Source: Armigeres subalbatus (Eukaryota > Arthropoda > Insecta > Diptera > Culicidae). From it: a stretch of 64,000 nt of DNA. Position numbers and translations under genes: made by a program. The stretch spans positions 154,096,452-154,160,451 of the forward strand of contig NC_085140.1 of NCBI RefSeq assembly GCF_024139115.2, in the 5' to 3' direction. The first letter of the stretch is position 1, and every line of letters begins with the position of its first letter. Of this stretch, positions 58,610 to 64,000 are shown piece by piece. The notes beneath the pieces were generated by a model. It did no database searches and was not told where the DNA came from. It saw only the letters and a list, made by a program, of their open reading frames with translations.

Positions 58610-59475
58610 TAGAGTGGGGCGTCATGGTCATTTTTTCAAATCAATGGTTTTTCGAAGCCATTCTGGGTCCTGAACATCTGTGCAGAATTTGGGACCGATT
58701 GGTTACTTCCTCGCTTTCCGCATCGCGTTTGAAGTTTGTATGGAAATTAGTATGGGAAAACGTATATTTTTGCATTTCTACTACTAGAGGTTTCAGTTCA
58801 TCGTAAACCAAGTGGCACATTGCGTTAAAGTATAACCCAAAGGATGCCGAAAAACTTTGCTGAAGAAGACTCGTTGCTGGATCGTTCACGAAAAAAGTTA
58901 TAACGCTTCGAAGATTGAGTGTTTATTCTGTCAGCACTACTGAACTACGGAAACCAATCATTTGACTGAGTGTTATTTAAAAATAATTGATCCCTTAGGG
59001 CTTCAAAGTTAATGGGAGCTATCCGGAATCATTTCACAAAGAAAAAAATCCGACAAGAAGGAAGATGGGTTTTGCCCTTCGATAACCATAGGTTGTCCGG
59101 TAGTGCTGGCAGAAACATTGATTTCTTGCATATGGTTTGAACAATCAATTTTCGAAACGCAATATCATTTTTTGTAGACCTTCCAGCTACGTACCTTCTT
59201 CGGCAAAGTCTTTCGGCATCTTTCAGACTATATGCTAACGTATTAAGTCACGTGATTGATGATAAATTGAAGCCGCTAAGAACAAAAATGTAAAAAATAC
59301 ATTTCCCCATACTAATCTCCATGTAAATTGAAAACGCGATGCGGCATGCGAGATTGCAACCAATCGAGCCCATATTTTGCACAGTTGATTGGGGTCCCAA
59401 AACGATTCAGAAAAACCTTGATCTCACTTGATCGGACGAAGTTTGCGTTTTTCCATACAACTGCGCCCCACTCTA
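58610..59475. mobile_element. 0.87-kb foldback/MITE with TAGAGTGGGGCG termini
   Basis: tagagtggggcg and cgccccactcta are exact inverses. Internally, arms with phrases such as gggaccgattggtt and aaccaatcgagccc, and agtatgggaaaacgtat with its partner, match diffusely over about 250 bp. It adjoins TA-rich sequence, consistent with TA insertion. Confidence 0.75.
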
Positions 59476-59480
59476 ATATA

Positions 59481-59866
59481 CAGTCGACTCTCCACATCTC
59501 GATGTTCTATATCTCGATATCTCTCCCTATGTCGATGGTTTCCCCAGTCCCTTCAATCTACATACATTTGAGCTTTCTACATCTCGATAACCTCCCTATC
59601 TCGATATCTCTCTATCTCGAAGGGTTCTGATCATATTTTGTTCAGGATTCACTCTCCTTATGTCGATATGGTCAAATTTTTAGGCTACTAGACCATCTTT
59701 GGACAATAACAAACACATCAACAAAAGGAAACGACATTTGATTTGTTGTCGTTTTTCATAGCAACGAGCTTTTCTGGATCTAGTACCCATTTCAATTTTC
59801 CTTCCATTCCTCGATAACTCCCTATCTCGATGGTCCCTTCAATATCGAGATGTGGAGAGGCGACTG
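59481..59866. mobile_element. 386-bp pogo-like MITE flanked by TA
   Basis: Starts CAGTCGACTCTCCACATCTC and ends with its inverse (gagatgtggagaggcgactg, one mismatch). TA lies at both outer borders. CAGT-starting TIRs with TA duplication fit the pogo/Tigger group. The interior repeats the TIR word (tatctcgatatctc, ctatctcgat) about ten times. Confidence 0.8.
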
Positions 59867-59904
59867 TATATATATATATATATTTTTTTTTTGCTCATAT
59901 TCTG

Positions 59905-60600
59905 ATTTCTTTATTGACAATTTTTTCACAATTTTTTTTCATTTCCACAAATAATGCAGAATTTCCATAAAAAATTAAGAATTTTCCACAAAACAAAAAT
60001 AAATTAGCCCTTTTAAAACCAAAATTTACAATTTTACATAAAGAAATCAAAATGTTCCACGGGAAAAATAAAAAATTTCCATAAATAAATCAATATTGAC
60101 AAACAATTACAAAATCTCCAAAAAAAAAAAATTCCACAAAAATTTATAACTTTCTACAAGAAAATCAATAAAGGGCAATAAAAAATTATGAAAATTTCCA
60201 TAAAAGAATATTAAAAAGTTATAAACTGAGTATCCCTGAGTACCCCTCTTTAAAAGTGTTTAAAGTTCGTGGAAAATTTCATCAGATTTATTGCTTTTTG
60301 TATTTTTTTATGGAAATTTTCTTATTCTTTGTATTGCTCTTTAATGATTATTTTGTGGAAAATTTTGTAATTGTTCATTGCTAATATTGATTTATTTATT
60401 GGAAATTTTGTATTTTTTTCGAGGAACATTTTGATTTTTTTATGGATAATTCTCTTTTATAATTGCAACTTTTGCTTTTAAAAGTGCTATTTTTCTTTGT
60501 TTTGTGGAAAAATCTTAACTGTTTAAGGAACTTTTGCATTATTTCTGTTTTCTTTATTGGCAATTTCTGATTTTTTTATGGAAAATTTGTAATTCTCCAT
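59905..60600. mobile_element. 0.7-kb foldback with arms of AATTTCCATAAA words
   Basis: Left arm 59905-60210 and right arm 60285-60600 are inverted matches in the same order. Examples are agaattttccacaaaacaaa with tttgttttgtggaaaaatct, and aaataaatcaatatt with aatattgatttattt. Both consist largely of (a/t)tttcca(t/c)a(a)a words. The arms are more diverged than those at 17918. Confidence 0.8.
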
Positions 60601-60964
60601 GGACATTTTATTTTGCTGCCACATCAAACTGTGGGGTGGTGATGGTGCTGTGGGGGCTGTAATGCAAACAAAACAAAAGTAAAACATGTTTTGATAGAAA
60701 TATAGCAAGGTAGTTGAAGCTATGCAAAACACGTTGCTCATCTACCACCCAGCTGAAAGCTTCCGGCTTCAGCTTTTAAGACGAACGAAGCTTGCATGCA
60801 AGAAAGCTTTCCAAATGGTTAGAGGCATTTCTGTTGTTGAAGCGTGTTTCTTTACTTGTATGCTACAATTGTTGCGCGACATTTTACAAGCAGCTCTCAC
60901 TTTGTACCGATGAATGTGCAAAATCGATCCAAAACAAAAATGAAAAACGATTCGTCGATAACAT
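60601..60964. other. No gene established
   Basis: A plus frame of 63 codons (60722-60913) starts MQNTLLIYHPAESF and has no known domain. It lies between two foldbacks. Confidence 0.25.
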
Positions 60965-61590
60965 CTGATTGTTTCATAAATCCATAAAATAGTTCAGGAG
61001 TATCCATAAATAATAATTTTAAGATCCATAACTACGCTAAAATGTAGGAAAATTTGTTGTTTTAGACATGATCAAGAAAATAAACGTATGAAAAATGATC
61101 CATAAATCTTTCGAAAATGATTCATAAAAAACATAAAAATTCAAATTTGCGCCATTTTTATCGTGATAATGATCAATAATTTCAGTATAATTTTTGTCAT
61201 GTGATCCATAATTTTGGTAATATGATCCATAACGCTTGGAAAGATGACCAATAAAATTATATTATTTGATCTAATTTTTTTAAATCTATGGCATGGTCAA
61301 ATTTATGGATCATATCACCAACATTATGGATCATATTACTGAAATTATAGATCATCATCACATGCGCAAACTTGAATTTTTATGGATTAAAATACAGTTT
61401 TTATGGATCATTTTCCAATTTATGAATCATTTGTCATATTCATGGGAAAATAGCAGGAATGTTATTGATTTTCTTGATCATGTCTAATGGAACATATGTT
61501 CCTATTAATTGCTAAATTTTAGCGTAGTTATGGATCTTAAAATTATATTTTATAGGGGTTCTCGAACTATTCTATGGATTTATGATAACG
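60965..61590. mobile_element. 0.63-kb foldback with arms of GATCCATAA words
   Basis: taattttaagatccataact, acgctaaaatgtagg on the left is inverted at the right as cctattaattgctaaatttt, agcgtagttatggatcttaa. aaaaattcaaatttgcg is matched by cgcaaacttgaattttt. About twelve copies of (g)atccataa(a/t) occur, in one orientation left of 61275 and the opposite orientation to its right. Confidence 0.85.
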
Positions 61591-61748
61591 TTTTACGAAA
61601 CGATCCGGTGTTATTTACGGATTGTTTTTCATTTTTTTATGGATCATTCTTTATTGTTCATATGCAAAAGTATATTTTGCCTTATTATGGCTATTTTCGT
61701 AGCTTTCATAGAGATTGATGAAGCATGATGAGGTTTGTTCGTTGAAAC

Positions 61749-61937
61749 AAAAGATATTTTAGTTACTAGATAAGGATTGACGCTTCGGTTCCCTTTGTTC
61801 TGCTGTCCGGAACATGTTGGGTACCAAGCTGTCAAATCGTATGGATTTTCCTTCTTTGACATTTAGCTCCCCTATCCTCGCCAGCAAAAGATGTTCCGGA
61901 CAGCGACAATCTTTATCTGGTAACTAAAATATCTTTT
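61749..61937. mobile_element. 189-bp MITE with AAAAGATATTTTAG termini
   Basis: aaaagatattttagttacta and gtaactaaaatatctttt are inverses. The TIR of about 45 bp includes tgtccggaacat with atgttccggaca. The octamers gttgaaac and attgaaac directly outside suggest an 8-bp target duplication with one change. Confidence 0.8.
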
Positions 61938-62192
61938 ATTGAAACGCGTTTCGAAGAGCAGGTGGAACACACGTTTTGCACCCGAATAGAAGAACAACAC
62001 AAGATTATATCCAATATCGTTTTCCATCTCATTGAACATATATTCATCTCATCGCAAAACAAAGTAATACAGCACCAATCTCGTCGCTTTTTTGCTAACA
62101 TGCGTGCTCACATAAGCTCGAACGTCATACAAAATGAGTTTTGGGAATTAAAATATCGATTTGAAGTGTTTCCATAAGGCTGATAATCTACC
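61938..62192. other. No feature recognised
   Basis: Short frames on both strands, no signature. Confidence 0.3.
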
Positions 62193-62532
62193 TAGGGTAA
62201 AATGCCCAATAGTGGACCCCCTAGTAGCGAAATTTTGCTCTTCCTGTCATAAGGAGTAGATTTTTTCAACATATTAATTCTGCTTGATATCTAATAACAA
62301 GTTCTGCATCTCCTCTTCACGATGCATACATAAAACACTCAAATACATGACGTTATTCGTTAAAATTAACATTTTAAAGTCTGACTGAATTCGCCTTATA
62401 GTAGACCCCCTGGGGGTCCATAATAGGAAATTGCTTCCCTATAGTCGACACTTCATTTGATTTTCATGTTTCGTTTCGGGACGTTCTTCTTCCCTATAAT
62501 AGACCCCCTAAAATATTCCTATAGTGGACACT
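62193..62532. repeat. Reiterated ATAGTGGACCCCC words
   Basis: aatagtggaccccctag, tatagtagaccccctggg, gggtccataatagg, cctatagtcgacac, cctataatagaccccct and cctatagtggacac occur in both orientations. Related in wording to the element at 46076-46857. A matching distal end was not located. Confidence 0.6.
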
Positions 62533-63390
62533 CTCGTGTTTATTTTTTATAGAATTGTAAAAAATTATCTAATTTTACTTTCCATAGCATTTCCAATGCA
62601 TGTAATCAAATCATAGAACTGTAAGGTAGGTTCTCTCGATGGAATTTCATAGCAAAATGTTTACATCGAATCGTGATAAATCTATCAATTTCGTATATGA
62701 TCAGTCCTTCTACAGATTTAGGTAGGATTTTATTCAGAATTGCAAAGGCTAGTTAGATGTACTATTATACACAGTTGGCAATATTTTGCAATTTTATGTT
62801 TATGTTTATGCCCTGTAGATCTGTTCATCATTTTCAAAAGTATTCCAGATTCAAAGTGCCACCCCTCTATTTCAATGAATATCTTAAATGGAGTCTCCTG
62901 ACCAATTTTCAGCCAAATCCATGAAGATTTAGAGGTGCATCAAACGAGATTTGTGATTTTTCAGACTTTTTCGTAGAAATGTCGTCTGAATGCATTAATT
63001 TTACTCCACATAATAGAAGCATTAGTCGTAAATAGGTTCTTAAGACTATTATCTACCACTTTGTCATAAATACTAGGATGTTTATGGTGCTTATTCTATG
63101 ACTTTTTAGTAGATTTAGCTGACAAAATTGCTTAAAACCAGAAAAATAAATTTAGGTGCTTCTGGGGGTAGTATAAATTTTCAATATGTGCTCAATTCAA
63201 TTTTTCCGTTCATTACCTTTGAGTGTTGCGGAAGTTTCGTCCATACATCACTTTATTCAGAAAAATAATCTTCGGCATGTAATAATGCAGTTTTTGTGAA
63301 ATACTCAACATTTGAATAGGGTAGTCAAGCAACACCATTCCCTCCATGGCAAAACAAAGTTGACTATGGTTTTTGAGCAATGTCATCCAG
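62533..63390. other. No gene recognised
   Basis: AT-rich, with repeat-like phrases (ctgaccaattttcagccaaa) similar to those in the foldbacks at 5271 and 20303. No boundaries seen. Confidence 0.3.
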
Positions 63391-63480
63391 TATGCTCAAC
63401 CCACTGGTATGGAACTAAAGTGGGCTATGTCCTAGTGCCAGGGCCTGTGGATCTAAAGGTCTACGGTTCGAGGCGCCTAG
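63391..63480 (+). repeat. tRNA-like repeat, left copy of an inverted pair
   Basis: tatgctcaacccactggtat, gggctatgtcctagtgccag, ggtctacggttcgaggc. The last part resembles box B. About 93% identical to the reverse complement of 63911-64000. Confidence 0.75.
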
Positions 63481-63910
63481 CATAAAATTTTTTTTTTTTC
63501 AAGCCAGGTGACTAATTCCATGTTGTCGATAATCTGTCGCGGTCGGAAACTTACTTTTAATTGAGCGTGATAAAAATATTTTAATAAAGTTTAAAAAACA
63601 CTCTTATTTATTTGTTACCCTCCTCTTGTTATTGCACCACACTCATGAGTCATGGCACAAATAAAATCGAATGGGTCCCTCCAATTAACAAACCATTGCT
63701 TCATAATTGGTGACTTCAATTATGGACTTGAACTTATTATAATCTCAATAATTGAAGGTTGTTTGAAATTAGTCAGTGGCATGAGTGATGCAAAAACTAA
63801 GAGAAGGGTATATAATCAATCACATTCCAATGTAAATAGTTAACGACCGCGCAAGGTCATTGAAAACATGACATTTTCCATAAGACTTGACTAGAAAAAA
63901 TCTTCATCTA
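63481..63910. other. Spacer between the inverted pair
   Basis: T-run at 63487-63500, no gene recognised. A 63-codon plus frame at 63652 has no signature. Confidence 0.35.
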
Positions 63911-64000
63911 CTCAGCGCTCCGAACCGTAGACCTTTAGATCCGCAGGCCCTGGCACTACCACATAGCCCACTCTAGTTCCATACCAGAGGGTTGAGCATA
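63911..64000 (-). repeat. tRNA-like repeat, right copy, cut by window end
   Basis: Reverse complement of 63391-63480 with a few changes (accgtagacctttagatccg, ttccataccagagggttgag). It reaches the last base of the window, so the true extent is unknown. Confidence 0.75.

Overview
This is eukaryotic, AT-rich, repeat-dense DNA, most likely from an Aedes mosquito (Ae. aegypti or Ae. albopictus). The evidence is several copies of a tRNA-derived SINE that I recognise as Feilai-like, an RTE-clade retrotransposon resembling mosquito RTE elements (JAM1-type), an ITmD37E/mariner-type transposase fossil, and many small inverted-repeat elements (MITEs and foldbacks). A 23-base run of N marks an assembly gap at 4998-5020. 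I found no convincing host protein-coding gene. The window reads as intergenic or intronic DNA built from layered transposable elements. These assignments come from reading alone, without database searches.

Layout. 0-5 kb: a minus-strand Feilai-like SINE, a short MITE, a 1.4-kb TIR element and a jockey-like RT fossil. 5-11.2 kb: two (AT)n tracts flanking a foldback, then a possible 5.1-kb composite bounded by inverted arrays of the word TTTGGCATAA. One array is split by a 1.8-kb hAT-like element with an exact 8-bp target duplication, and the interior holds a 55-60-bp minisatellite. 11.8-12.5 kb: a decayed mariner transposase. 12.5-17.6 kb: mostly featureless, with a GC-richer block at 14.2-15.0 kb. 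17.6-20.6 kb: a MITE and two foldbacks. 20.6-25.1 kb: little recognisable. 25.1-30.2 kb: a TTTGGCCGAAAG array joined to a palindrome, a SINE head, and a TTCCTCCGGAA-type array.

32.9-36.2 kb holds an essentially full-length minus-strand RTE element with 13-bp target duplications and five frameshifts. 38-39.2 kb: another Feilai-like SINE, a MITE and a second RTE fragment. 42.8-45.0 kb: a Penelope-like element (PLE) arranged as two head-to-head partial copies within a 12-bp target duplication. It has RT and GIY-YIG coding and a hammerhead-like motif at each outer end. 45-50.5 kb: four MITEs, then a 0.93-kb retrotransposed element with about 50-bp monomers and a CATGCT tail inside a 22-bp target duplication. 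50.8-54.6 kb: tRNA-like sequences, an ITmD37E-like transposase fossil and an RT fragment. 55.4-62.5 kb: a dense run of hairpins, foldbacks and MITEs, including a 72-bp perfect inverted repeat. The window ends with an inverted pair of tRNA-like sequences.

The elements do not form a pathway. The shared theme is architecture: many apparently unrelated inverted-repeat families here have termini built from one 10-16-base word repeated many times, with a different word in each family. The best individual leads are that pattern, the double-headed PLE with its two ribozyme-like motifs, and the perfect hairpin at 55.4 kb.
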